Origin: Leucothrix arctica
GTDB taxonomy: Bacteria; Pseudomonadota; Gammaproteobacteria; Thiotrichales; Thiotrichaceae
Reading direction: 5' to 3'
Length of the DNA: 49,006 nt
NCBI RefSeq assembly: GCF_003172895.1
Contig: NZ_QGKL01000038.1
Location: 1-49,006, forward strand
Translations under genes and position numbers: made by a program
The notes under the pieces: generated by a model
What the model was told of the DNA's origin: nothing
Databases searched by the model: none
Seen by the model: the letters and a program-made list of their open reading frames with translations, nothing else
Part shown: positions 42,379 through 49,006 of the stretch, piece after piece
Layout: the number at the start of each line of letters is the position of its first letter
How positions within the stretch are numbered: position 1 is the stretch's first letter

Positions 42379-42467
42379 GACTTAACTCCTAGTTTAATGA
42401 GACTAGACTACCATTTTGGCAAACTTTGTCAATTTGTGGTGATCAGCGTTTTATGGCTATCGGGTTT

Positions 42468-42486
42468 TTATAGTAATACAGGTTAC
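42468..42486. repeat. 19-bp repeat, copy 1
   Basis: TTATAGTAATACAGGTTAC is identical to 46571-46589 in the same orientation; similarity extends 7 bp further with two mismatches. It contains the short inverted repeat GTAA...TTAC. Confidence 0.85.
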
Positions 42487-42556
42487 TATGATGAAATTCT
42501 ACGGTCGTGAAACTACACTCATAGCACGCAGGGTATTGGAATAGTTGGTAGTGTTT

Positions 42557-44101
42557 CTATGTTTGCTCCACCTCAAACCCAATCACATTCCGAGAGTCTT
42601 TACTAAACTCCACTCCAACCATATAAATTGGCTGCTTTAAAGCGCGGTACTTATCCGCATAACCCTTATCTTTAATCTGCTGCAATGCATTCCCATCAGG
42701 TGCTAGTTCAACCACCTTAAATTCAAATATGTACACTTGGCTGTTAAACTTCAGTGTCATGTCAATACGGCCTACATTCGTACAGTCTTCAACCGTGACA
42801 TCTAGCCCCAGCGCAGCAAAGTATGAGTAAAAAACACTAGCGTAAAAGCCTTCGTAGTTTTGAATCTTATTATTCGAATACCAGTGGTGCGGAATGCTAG
42901 CAAAAAAGCTATGAAACAGTTGCTTCAGTCCGTCAAAGTCATTTTCCAGCAGCAATGTATACAAGCTCATACGTTGCGTGACTTGTGTTTCTGTATTCTG
43001 AACTAAGTACTGGAGCAGGCTATTATTTAAGCTTTGGTAGACTTCTTTGTTTGGGTAGCCTAGTCGATAAAAACGGTTTCCACCTAAGTCTGTTGAGTCT
43101 TTGATGGTGAGGTAGCCAGTTTGAAACATAACTGCTTCGATAGGCATGTTTTCAAGGTCAAAGCTGGATAGCAAAGCGTCGTCACTGTTGCGACTAGATA
43201 AGTTGGGTGTGGGGACTTTTTGAGTGCTAATCAGGTCAATCAAAAAGGTAGGTGTGCCCGTTTCAAACCAGTAGTTTTTAAACTCTCGTCTGTCAAAAAG
43301 CTGTAACACATCAAATGGGTTATAAACACTTCCACCTAGCCAGTTATAGCCGTTGTACCACTCTTTAACTTGTTCGCGGTCTAAGCCCGTAAGCTCTGGA
43401 GCAAATATGGTATCAATATCATGGTCGGTGTAGCCACAGATAGTGGAGTAGCGAGGGTCTAGCGTAATGTCCGTTAGGTTATTTAGCCCTGAAAATAGGC
43501 TTACTTTCGAGAACTTACTAACGCCTGTGAGGAGAGTGAATTTGATGTGTGAGTCATAGTCTTTAATTGTGCTGTAAAAGCCACGTAAAAAGTCACGATT
43601 CTCTTTTGCTAGCTCAGGTGAGCTGATCGCATCTAAAATAGGCTTGTCGTATTCATCGATCAAAACCACAACGGGTAGTTTAGCTTTTGAGCTAACGTTA
43701 TCCATCAAGTCTGCAAAGCGACTGCCTGCATCATCAAACTGGCGTTTCACATCGAATGTTTGCTCAAGACGTGAGAGTTGTTGATTTAGGGATTCTGCTA
43801 AGCTTTGTTGTTGGTTGTAATTCTTACGTCCAAAACTAAAGCGCAGTACAGGGTACTTAACCGACCAATCCCATTTGTCATGGATTGCTAAGCCTTCAAA
43901 TAGAGCTTCATTCCCTTCGAAAATCTCTTTCAGGGTATCTAAAAATAAGCTCTTTCCAAACCGACGTGGGCGAGACAAAAAGTAGTGTTTGCCATTTTCT
44001 ACCATATCAAGCGCCAACGATGTTTTATCTACATAGTAGTAGCCGCCTTGGCGTATTTCGCTAAACGTTTGTATTCCTATGGGTAGCTTTTTTCGGCTCA
44101 T
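42557..44101 (-). CDS. AAA-ATPase-like / PD-(D/E)XK nuclease domain protein (DUF1703 type)
   Basis: This 514-residue protein has the common two-domain layout. The AAA-ATPase-like part begins LPIGIQTFSEIRQGGYYYVD, with a P-loop-like SRPRRFGKSLFLDTL and Walker B VVVLIDEYDKPIL. The C-terminal PD-(D/E)XK nuclease-like domain has Asp in NVGRIDMTLKFNSQVYIFEF and the following ExK (FEFKVVE). The family is very abundant in Bacteroidetes and some Proteobacteria, often in several copies, with unproven function, perhaps mobile-element or defence related. It stands alone here between two toxin-antitoxin pairs. Confidence 0.9.
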   Translation of the reverse strand: MSRKKLPIGIQTFSEIRQGGYYYVDKTSLALDMVENGKHYFLSRPRRFGKSLFLDTLKEIFEGNEALFEGLAIHDKWDWSVKYPVLRFSFGRKNYNQQQSLAESLNQQLSRLEQTFDVKRQFDDAGSRFADLMDNVSSKAKLPVVVLIDEYDKPILDAISSPELAKENRDFLRGFYSTIKDYDSHIKFTLLTGVSKFSKVSLFSGLNNLTDITLDPRYSTICGYTDHDIDTIFAPELTGLDREQVKEWYNGYNWLGGSVYNPFDVLQLFDRREFKNYWFETGTPTFLIDLISTQKVPTPNLSSRNSDDALLSSFDLENMPIEAVMFQTGYLTIKDSTDLGGNRFYRLGYPNKEVYQSLNNSLLQYLVQNTETQVTQRMSLYTLLLENDFDGLKQLFHSFFASIPHHWYSNNKIQNYEGFYASVFYSYFAALGLDVTVEDCTNVGRIDMTLKFNSQVYIFEFKVVELAPDGNALQQIKDKGYADKYRALKQPIYMVGVEFSKDSRNVIGFEVEQT

Positions 44102-44246
44102 CGTATTGGTTTCTATGTGGTTAGTGGTTTTATTTTAGCATTGCCTTGTGTTACGAGTAGTGATTTGTTCATCGGCTCTATTTATTCTTTGATGATCAAG
44201 GTTTTCCAGAATAATAAAGAGCCTTTGTTTGGTCGTGCTGACCGTA

Positions 44247-44552
44247 TCATATATTCTCTACGCTGAAGTTGTTTTCACGGCTATGTCGGACTCGCACAAT
44301 AATGACTATGTCTTTGTCTAATCTGTAACGAATAATATATTCACCACTCCCAAACGTAAGGATCAACTCGCGATAATCAATAAGTTCTTCCACAGGCACG
44401 CCCGCACTTGGGTTGTCTTGAAGTATTTTCGCACCTTCTAAAATGCGTTTCGCGGCCCGTTGTGCAGCAACTGGATTCTTAGATTTTAGAAAGCCTCTTA
44501 GGCGCTCAACATCTTTAGCTGCCTGTGGTAACCAAGTTACTTCGTAGGGCAT
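44247..44552 (-). CDS. RelE/ParE-family toxin
   Basis: This 101-residue toxin of the RelE/ParE superfamily opens YEVTWLPQAAKDVERLRGFL, with AAKRILEGAKILQDNPSAGVPVEE and the C-terminal strands YIIRYRLDKDIVIIVRVRHSRE. Whether it cleaves mRNA or inhibits gyrase is not clear from sequence. The start, with GGAAAAATC before ATG, lies inside the antitoxin gene (16-bp overlap). Confidence 0.9.
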   Translation of the reverse strand: MPYEVTWLPQAAKDVERLRGFLKSKNPVAAQRAAKRILEGAKILQDNPSAGVPVEELIDYRELILTFGSGEYIIRYRLDKDIVIIVRVRHSRENNFSVENI

Positions 44553-44800
44553 GATTTTTCCTGATCAGTACCCCATGACTCAAGCCAATCGGTCATTGCA
44601 TCATTGCTGATGGTTTCACCTGTTTCTTGATATTCCTCCCAGCGAGCAACGGTGAGGTCATTTTCATATTGCTTGCGCTCTTCTTCTTCGATGTATCTTA
44701 ATAGTGCAGCTTTAGCTAAAAAGCTTTTGGAGCGTTGAGTGCGCTCAGCTAATGCATCGAGGCGGTGTTCTAATGTTTCATCTAAGCGGATACCTAACAT
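44537..44800 (-). CDS. Ribbon-helix-helix antitoxin
   Basis: This 87-residue protein has an N-terminal ribbon-helix-helix (MLGIRLDETLEHRLDALAER, then SKSFLAKAALLRYIEEEERK), typical of CopG/RelB-like antitoxins. A variable acidic tail ends the protein. I use ATG 44800, preceded by GGAGTTATCT, rather than the 44884 start, which adds a hydrophobic segment unlike the family. It is first in the pair and overlaps the toxin gene. Confidence 0.88.
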   Translation of the reverse strand: MLGIRLDETLEHRLDALAERTQRSKSFLAKAALLRYIEEEERKQYENDLTVARWEEYQETGETISNDAMTDWLESWGTDQEKSCPTK

Positions 44801-44913
44801 AGATAACTCCGTATGCTTGTTTTCAATGTTTAACAAGTGTAACACTATTGTAAGTAGAGCAATAGAAACCATGATAATCAGCAAAGTTTGTGAGGTGCTG
44901 AGTTTTTCTGTGG

Positions 44914-45171
44914 ATGTTGATTGATAACGGCCGTTTTTCTCAAGCAGAGATGATTGACTTCGTGTTAAGTAAAAACTCTCCTTTTCTATCGGAAGGACGT
45001 CATTTACTCATCGAGGAGTTTGGTAAGGACTATGGGACGTATTTCTCGATATTGGAACTTATTGCTAGCGGTAAAACAGGGCGTGGCGAGATTGAGTCAG
45101 TTCTGGGTATCAACACGGGTGGTTATTTACAGCGCTTGAGTGAGGTTTATGATGTCAGTGACAGCTTGTAA
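44914..45171 (+). pseudogene. C-terminal fragment of an archaeal-ATPase-family protein
   Basis: The 85 residues (SPFLSEGRHLLIEEFGKDYG, then SILELIASGKTGRGEIESVLGI and GGYLQRLSEVYD) resemble the winged-helix region downstream of the ATPase in PF01637/DUF234-type AAA proteins. No P-loop part is present upstream and the end is abrupt. It is probably a gene remnant in the island, though a small free-standing protein cannot be excluded. Confidence 0.6.
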
Positions 45172-45181
45172 ATGCTGAGTA

Positions 45182-45195
45182 GTTTCATATGAAAC
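45182..45195. promoter_or_regulatory. Perfect 14-bp palindrome
   Basis: GTTTCATATGAAAC is its own reverse complement and lies 25 bp before a larger inverted repeat and about 85 bp before the ATPase start. Possible operator. Confidence 0.35.
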
Positions 45196-45219
45196 CAAGT
45201 GATTTATTTTTCAGGTATG

Positions 45220-45270
45220 CAATTTGGGCGTAATATTGTATTATTGGTGTTAAATATTACGCCTAAATTG
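45220..45270. promoter_or_regulatory. 18-bp inverted repeat directly before the DUF4143 ATPase gene
   Basis: CAATTTGGGCGTAATATT (45220-45237) is complementary at 17 of 18 positions to 45253-45270, with a 15-nt spacer. It ends 8 bp before the ATPase ATG, so it could be an operator, a leader hairpin hiding the start, or an old element end. Confidence 0.6.
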
Positions 45271-45278
45271 TATTGCTT

Positions 45279-46532
45279 ATGATAAATAGAACGGTTTATA
45301 AGTTCATCCAGAAGAAATCAGCCTCGAAGTTTGGTCGCATCACGACGCTCACTGGAGCGAGGCAAACGGGAAAGACCACGCTTGTCCAAGAGGCTTTTCC
45401 TGACTTTGACTACATTTCTTTGGAAGACCCCATTACCCGGCCAGATTATGCGGCGTTGTCTGCTGTGCAATGGCATGAGCAACATCCGTTAGTTGTGTTG
45501 GATGAAGTGCAAAAGCTGCCGCAGCTTGTTGAGTCTGTAAAGGCAGTATACGACCAATTTGCAGATGCTCGTTTTGTGTTGCTTGGCTCTAGTCAAATAC
45601 TTCTGCTAGAGCAAGTGAAGGAGAGTCTTGCTGGGCGTACTGCTTTGATTGAACTCTATCCGCTGACACTGCCAGAGAGACTGACTCATTCATGGGATGA
45701 TGAGATTAAAGAGTCTCGGTTGGTGAGTTTTTTAAAAGACACCAATAACACTACTTACTTGCAAGGTATCCCGCAAACTAGCGAACAGTTCGCTAAAGCC
45801 TGCGTTGAGTTTGATGAGTATCTTCAATACGGGGCAATGCCTGCGATTGTTGATGATTCTTTGGAGAGTACTGAGAAGCGTGACTGGCTGCGTGATTATG
45901 TGAGCACCTACTTGCAGCGTGATATTCGCGACCTTGCCAATTTAAGGGAGCTGGAGCCTTTTGTTAGGGCACAAAAAACACTCGCATCGTTAACGTCACA
46001 GTTATTAAACACCAGTACGTTGGCAAAGCAGGCGGGTATTACTAATGTGACGGCAAAGCGTTTTATTCACTATCTTGAAGTGAGCTACCAGATTATTTTG
46101 CTGCCGCCTTGGTTTCGTAATCAAAATAAGCGTTTGTCGAAATCACCAAAAGTGCATTTTCTTGATTCTGGTATTCAGCGTATCTTGTTGTCACGCACAG
46201 GTGAGCTAACAGGAGGAGAGTTCGAAAGTGCTATTATTTCAGAGTTCTATAAGCAAATTAAAAATAATCGTTTAGAAGTTGAGTGTTATCACTTACGCAC
46301 AGCAGACGGTAAAGAGGTTGATTTGCTGCTAGAGCTTGAGGCTGGGTATATTGCTATTGAAGTTAAGAAGACTAAGAATGTATCGCTATCGGATGCTAGG
46401 CATCTACGGAAGTTAGGGGATATTCTGGATAAACCGTTATTGCACTCCTTGGTGGTCTCGAACGATCCACGGGTGCAGACTTGGGATGAGGGAAGTATTA
46501 CTGCACTTCCAGCGGCTTGGTTGTTTTCATAA
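45279..46532 (+). CDS. AAA ATPase with DUF4143 domain
   Basis: This roughly 417-residue protein has an AAA domain with Walker A TLTGARQTGKTTLVQEAF and Walker B HPLVVLDEVQKLPQLVES, followed by VLLGSSQILLLEQVKESLAGR (sensor region) and LYPLTLPE. The C-terminal DUF4143 region is a nuclease-like fold with EVDLLLELEAGYIAIEVKK, where E-x-K could be a PD-(D/E)XK remnant. The family is common in bacterial genomic islands and its function is unclear. I prefer ATG 45279 to TTG 45273. No ribosome binding site is obvious because a hairpin precedes the start. Confidence 0.88.
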   Translation: MINRTVYKFIQKKSASKFGRITTLTGARQTGKTTLVQEAFPDFDYISLEDPITRPDYAALSAVQWHEQHPLVVLDEVQKLPQLVESVKAVYDQFADARFVLLGSSQILLLEQVKESLAGRTALIELYPLTLPERLTHSWDDEIKESRLVSFLKDTNNTTYLQGIPQTSEQFAKACVEFDEYLQYGAMPAIVDDSLESTEKRDWLRDYVSTYLQRDIRDLANLRELEPFVRAQKTLASLTSQLLNTSTLAKQAGITNVTAKRFIHYLEVSYQIILLPPWFRNQNKRLSKSPKVHFLDSGIQRILLSRTGELTGGEFESAIISEFYKQIKNNRLEVECYHLRTADGKEVDLLLELEAGYIAIEVKKTKNVSLSDARHLRKLGDILDKPLLHSLVVSNDPRVQTWDEGSITALPAAWLFS

Positions 46533-46570
46533 TCATAGCTCTATGATCGTTGGGAAAGTGGAAGAGCGGA

Positions 46571-46589
46571 TTATAGTAATACAGGTTAC
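46571..46589. repeat. 19-bp repeat, copy 2
   Basis: Second copy of TTATAGTAATACAGGTTAC, 39 bp after the DUF4143 ATPase stop and about 4.1 kb from copy 1, in direct orientation. Confidence 0.85.
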
Positions 46590-46679
46590 GATAATGCGTA
46601 TTACTATACTTCTTCCTCAATATTGAAAGCTTTAAGTAATTAATAATACTAAGTATTTTTTAAATAAAAGGAGGAAGTA

Positions 46680-47009
46680 ATGGAGCGTATGGGAATGGTA
46701 ATCGGGATTAAGCCTGAGAAAATTGCGGACTATAAACAGTTACATGCCGAATGCTGGCCTGAGATTTTACAGAGCTTGTCCGATGCGAATATTAAGAATT
46801 ACTCCATTTTCTTGCGTGAGCCTGAAAACTTATTGTTTGGGTATTGGGAATATCATGGCAGTGATTTTGAAGCAGATATGAAATCCATTTCTGATCAAGA
46901 AGTGACTCACCGTTGGTGGGATTTGTGTACGCCTTGTCAGGAGCCACTGGAAATTAGAGGTGAAGGGGAGCACTGGGCAATGATGGAGTCAGTGTTTTAT
47001 CACGATTAA
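46680..47009 (+). CDS. rhaM: L-rhamnose mutarotase family protein
   Basis: This 109-residue dimeric ferredoxin-like protein interconverts anomers of L-rhamnose or related 6-deoxy-sugars. The family start RMGMVIGIKPEKIADYKQLHAECWPEI is clear, then NYSIFLREPENLLFGYWEY and the C-terminal TPCQEPLEIRGEGEHWAMMESVF. A strong AGGAGGAAGTA ribosome binding site precedes the ATG. It is convergent with a lactonase-type gene in what looks like one end of a deoxy-sugar catabolic locus. Confidence 0.92.
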   Translation: MERMGMVIGIKPEKIADYKQLHAECWPEILQSLSDANIKNYSIFLREPENLLFGYWEYHGSDFEADMKSISDQEVTHRWWDLCTPCQEPLEIRGEGEHWAMMESVFYHD

Positions 47010-47025
47010 TTACAGTGGATGGGTC

Positions 47026-47874
47026 TTAAATTTTTAATGAATAAAGCTGCATTGCATTTTGGCCCCAGAGCTTTTCCTTGGCACTTTGGTCGAGGTGTTG
47101 GGTTAGGTTTTCTAGCGCGTTAGTTACTCCCGCATAATCGCTCGCAAGTAGGCATACTGGCCAGTCTGAGCCGAACATGAGTTTGTCATCACCAAATAGG
47201 GCGAGTAGCTTATTCACATAAGGCGCTAGTGTTTGTGGTGTCCAATCATCCCAGTTAGCTTCAGTAACCATCCCTGAAAGCTTGCACCACACGTTTTTTT
47301 GAGCGGCTATTTCAGTCATTAAATCAGACCAAGGTTGTAGCTCACCGCTTGCAATAGTGGGCTTTGCAATGTGATCAATAACAAATTTAACGTTTGGGTT
47401 GGCTTTTATACAGAGGATACTCGCAGGTAGCTCCCGTTCCTTAATCAATAAGTCGTAAACCAAGCCTGCCTCGCCAATTGCTGTGATGCCTCGCATCACT
47501 TCAGGTAGAGAAATCCAGTCTGGGTTATTCTCATCATGTACTTGATGACGAATGCCAACAAGGTATTCACCGCCGACCCCAGACTTTAGTGTATTAAGTT
47601 GTTGAGTAATATCGGTAGCGGTTAAATCCACCCAGCCAACAACACCTGCGACATAGTCAGTATCTACTGCTATTTTTAAGAATTCACGCGTCTCGTCAAT
47701 GTCTGACACCGTTTGTACTAGCACTGTTTTATCAATGTTAGCCTTAGCAAGTAATGACTTCAGGTCTTCTGGCGAGAATGGCCGACGAATAGGTGATAGC
47801 GCATCACCGACCATCCACGGGTATGTTCGGGTGAGTGGGTCCCAAAAATGGTGGTGGGCATCTACACGTGGCAT
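47026..47874 (-). CDS. Amidohydrolase family lactonase (L-fuconolactonase/rhamnonolactonase type)
   Basis: This 282-residue TIM-barrel amidohydrolase has the metal-binding start VDAHHHFWDPLTRTYPW, GIRHQVHDENNPDWI, VIDHIAKPTI and the C-terminal Asp in MFGSDWPVCLL. These mark the subgroup of sugar lactonases that hydrolyse L-fuconolactone or L-rhamnono-lactone in non-phosphorylated pathways. With rhaM next door this fits L-rhamnose or L-fucose catabolism. An AGGAA ribosome binding site precedes ATG 47874; the iclR gene lies 15 bp upstream on the same strand and is probably in the same operon. Confidence 0.9.
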   Translation of the reverse strand: MPRVDAHHHFWDPLTRTYPWMVGDALSPIRRPFSPEDLKSLLAKANIDKTVLVQTVSDIDETREFLKIAVDTDYVAGVVGWVDLTATDITQQLNTLKSGVGGEYLVGIRHQVHDENNPDWISLPEVMRGITAIGEAGLVYDLLIKERELPASILCIKANPNVKFVIDHIAKPTIASGELQPWSDLMTEIAAQKNVWCKLSGMVTEANWDDWTPQTLAPYVNKLLALFGDDKLMFGSDWPVCLLASDYAGVTNALENLTQHLDQSAKEKLWGQNAMQLYSLKI

Positions 47875-47889
47875 GGCGTATTCCTAATG

Positions 47890-48369
47890 TTAATTAATGG
47901 ATAACTCATTGGCTAATGTGAGTAGCAAGTCTAGTGTTGCTTGAGGGTCGACTTCACTACTGTCTTCTAGGCGCTGCATATAAGGACAGGTTAGTACTGC
48001 AAACCCTTCGCCATAAGGTGAGCGAATAGGGACTGAGATATCTTTCATGCCGACTAACTGTTTGCTGTCGACAACCTGATGCCCTTGCGCTTTTACATCC
48101 TTGCACTGTTTATAGAAAGTCTTTTTCGCAGGTGCTTTATAGCCAGCAAGTACCGCTTCGGCAAAGAGTTCTTCTCTATGTTCATCTTCTAGAAAAGCCA
48201 TCAAGCTTATGCCTGAGCTGGTTTGGAATAAATTTAGCTTAGCGCCGACTCTCAATCGAAACTCCCAGTGTCCAGGAGGGCTTGCTTGAGCCAGTACCAG
48301 TGCCGAACCTCTGTCTGGTGCAACAAGGTGAAGGGATTGCTTACTGTTGACGGCAAACTGATCCATCAA
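47890..48369 (-). pseudogene. IclR family regulator, effector domain only (cut by IS)
   Basis: These 159 residues form the C-terminal effector-binding half of an IclR regulator: SKQSLHLVAPDRGSALVLAQ, RVGAKLNLFQTSSGISLMAF and ISVPIRSPYGEGFAVLTC. The N-terminal helix-turn-helix is missing because the frame is broken by the left end of an IS3-family element four bases away. In the intact gene it would sense a sugar or intermediate of the adjoining rhamnose/fucose-like pathway. Without DNA-binding parts it is unlikely to regulate. The other half should lie beyond the IS, outside this window. Confidence 0.85.
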
Positions 48370-48442
48370 CGGTGTAGTGGCACACTAAATTTGGCCACCT
48401 GATTAGAGGTGATAAACTCACTTTAACTAAGCAGGTGTAAAT

Positions 48443-48754
48443 ATGACAAAACGAACCAGACCAACCTACTCACCCGAGTTCCGCCTTGAAGTTGCTCAAG
48501 AGGTCGTCGATAAAGGGCGCAATGTTAAGGACGTCTCAGAGAGTTTAGGATTAGGAAAATCGACGGTCGATAAATGGGCAAGACAGCTTAAACAAGCGCG
48601 TAACGGTCAGCTTTCTAGCGCTGCACCACTGACCTCTGATCAACTTAAAATTCGTGAGCTTGAACGTAAAATCAAACGGTTGGAAGGCGATAACGACATC
48701 CTAAAAAAGGCTTCAGCTCTCTTGATGCAGGACTCAATCAAAGGTTTGCGCTGA
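48443..48754 (+). CDS. IS3-family transposase OrfA
   Basis: This 103-residue protein has a helix-turn-helix (SPEFRLEVAQEVVDKGRNVK, then ESLGLGKSTVDKWARQLKQ) and a C-terminal leucine-zipper region (LKIRELERKIKRLEGDNDIL), the standard OrfA layout. The sequence A-AAA-AAG at 48703-48709 is in the right phase for programmed -1 frameshifting into orfB, giving the OrfAB transposase. Confidence 0.93.
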   Translation: MTKRTRPTYSPEFRLEVAQEVVDKGRNVKDVSESLGLGKSTVDKWARQLKQARNGQLSSAAPLTSDQLKIRELERKIKRLEGDNDILKKASALLMQDSIKGLR

Positions 48755-49006
48755 TCCGTCAGCAGCAAGAGAGCCACAGTGTCAGCCGTTTATGTCGAGT
48801 ATTGGCGGTCAACCGAAGTAGTTACCGTTACTGGTGCAAACCATCTAAAACTGTTTCACCACAACGCCTTAAACTGATCGCGGAGCTCAAGCGCTGGTTT
48901 GGCCTAAGTGGAGGGTCAGCAGGTCAGCGAAGCTTAGTTACACTGCTTGTTAGTACTGGTTTTAACGTCAGCCGATGGTTCGTGAGCAAACTCATGAAAC
49001 AAGCAG
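48709..49006 (+). CDS. IS3-family transposase OrfB, partial
   Basis: In the -1 frame after the slippery site the translation continues LIRQQQESHSVSRLCRVLAV, then NRSSYRYWCKPS, RLKLIAELKRWFGLSGGSAG and VSRWFVSKLMKQA, the N-terminal part of an OrfB before its DDE integrase core. The gene runs off the window, so the catalytic residues are not visible. It is expected to be expressed as a fusion with OrfA. Confidence 0.88.

Larger units (their letters stand above)
48373..49006 (+). mobile_element. IS3-family insertion sequence, left part
   Basis: The element starts at TGTAGTGGCACAC with an end of IS3 type (TG at the tip) and contains orfA plus the start of orfB in the -1 frame. It is cut by the window edge, so the right inverted repeat and target duplication cannot be seen. 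It is inserted in an iclR gene. Confidence 0.88.

Overview
The window looks like chromosomal DNA of a marine-type gammaproteobacterium with a moderate (mid-40s by eye) G+C content. The basis is the gene content: coq7, two-haem cytochrome c4 beside engB and dsbA, the gnd/hexR/edd/eda Entner-Doudoroff block, CbpA, a KefC/KefG pair and a Urt urea transporter. A Thiotrichales- or Oceanospirillales-like host is a guess only.

Layout. Positions 1-3100 are a decaying polymorphic-toxin locus: Rhs remnants, a HINT pretoxin with a ParB-like toxin tail broken by a 13-bp tandem duplication, a probable immunity gene, and a truncated fic gene with a striking operator cluster. Positions 3107-10013 are housekeeping and stress genes: an oxidoreductase, cbpA, a DegS/DegQ-type protease, a candidate small RNA convergent with engB, cytochrome c4, a lipoprotein form of DsbA and coq7. 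Positions 10019-18007 carry KefC with its KefG-type partner, azoR with a divergent LysR regulator, glycerate kinase, an AraC/EamA divergent pair and a MarR regulator. Positions 18091-20434 hold three unrecognised envelope or small proteins, one of them resembling an isolated RND-pump porter subdomain. Positions 20600-25680 are the Entner-Doudoroff and pentose-phosphate block with HexR and probable HexR boxes. Positions 25698-31041 hold a LacI regulator, cobalamin genes (cobC, cbiB, cbiX) and a glycine-rich DUF533 protein. Positions 31057-38735 contain a Sel1 protein, an orphan NarL-type response regulator and urtABCDE under a near-consensus sigma-54 promoter with an NtrC-like upstream site.

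From about 38740 to 46600 the DNA is an AT-richer accessory island. It has a tightly coupled three-gene operon of unknown function whose first product has a PD-(D/E)XK-like signature (the best candidate here for an undescribed system, possibly defensive), two toxin-antitoxin pairs, two ATPases of families common in such islands, an ATPase remnant, and a 19-bp direct repeat found twice. The right end (46680-49006) is a deoxy-sugar (rhamnose/fucose-like) catabolic fragment whose IclR regulator is cut by an IS3-family element that runs off the window.

No tRNA, rRNA or CRISPR array was seen. Function calls come from reading the translated sequence for family motifs; no database search was run.
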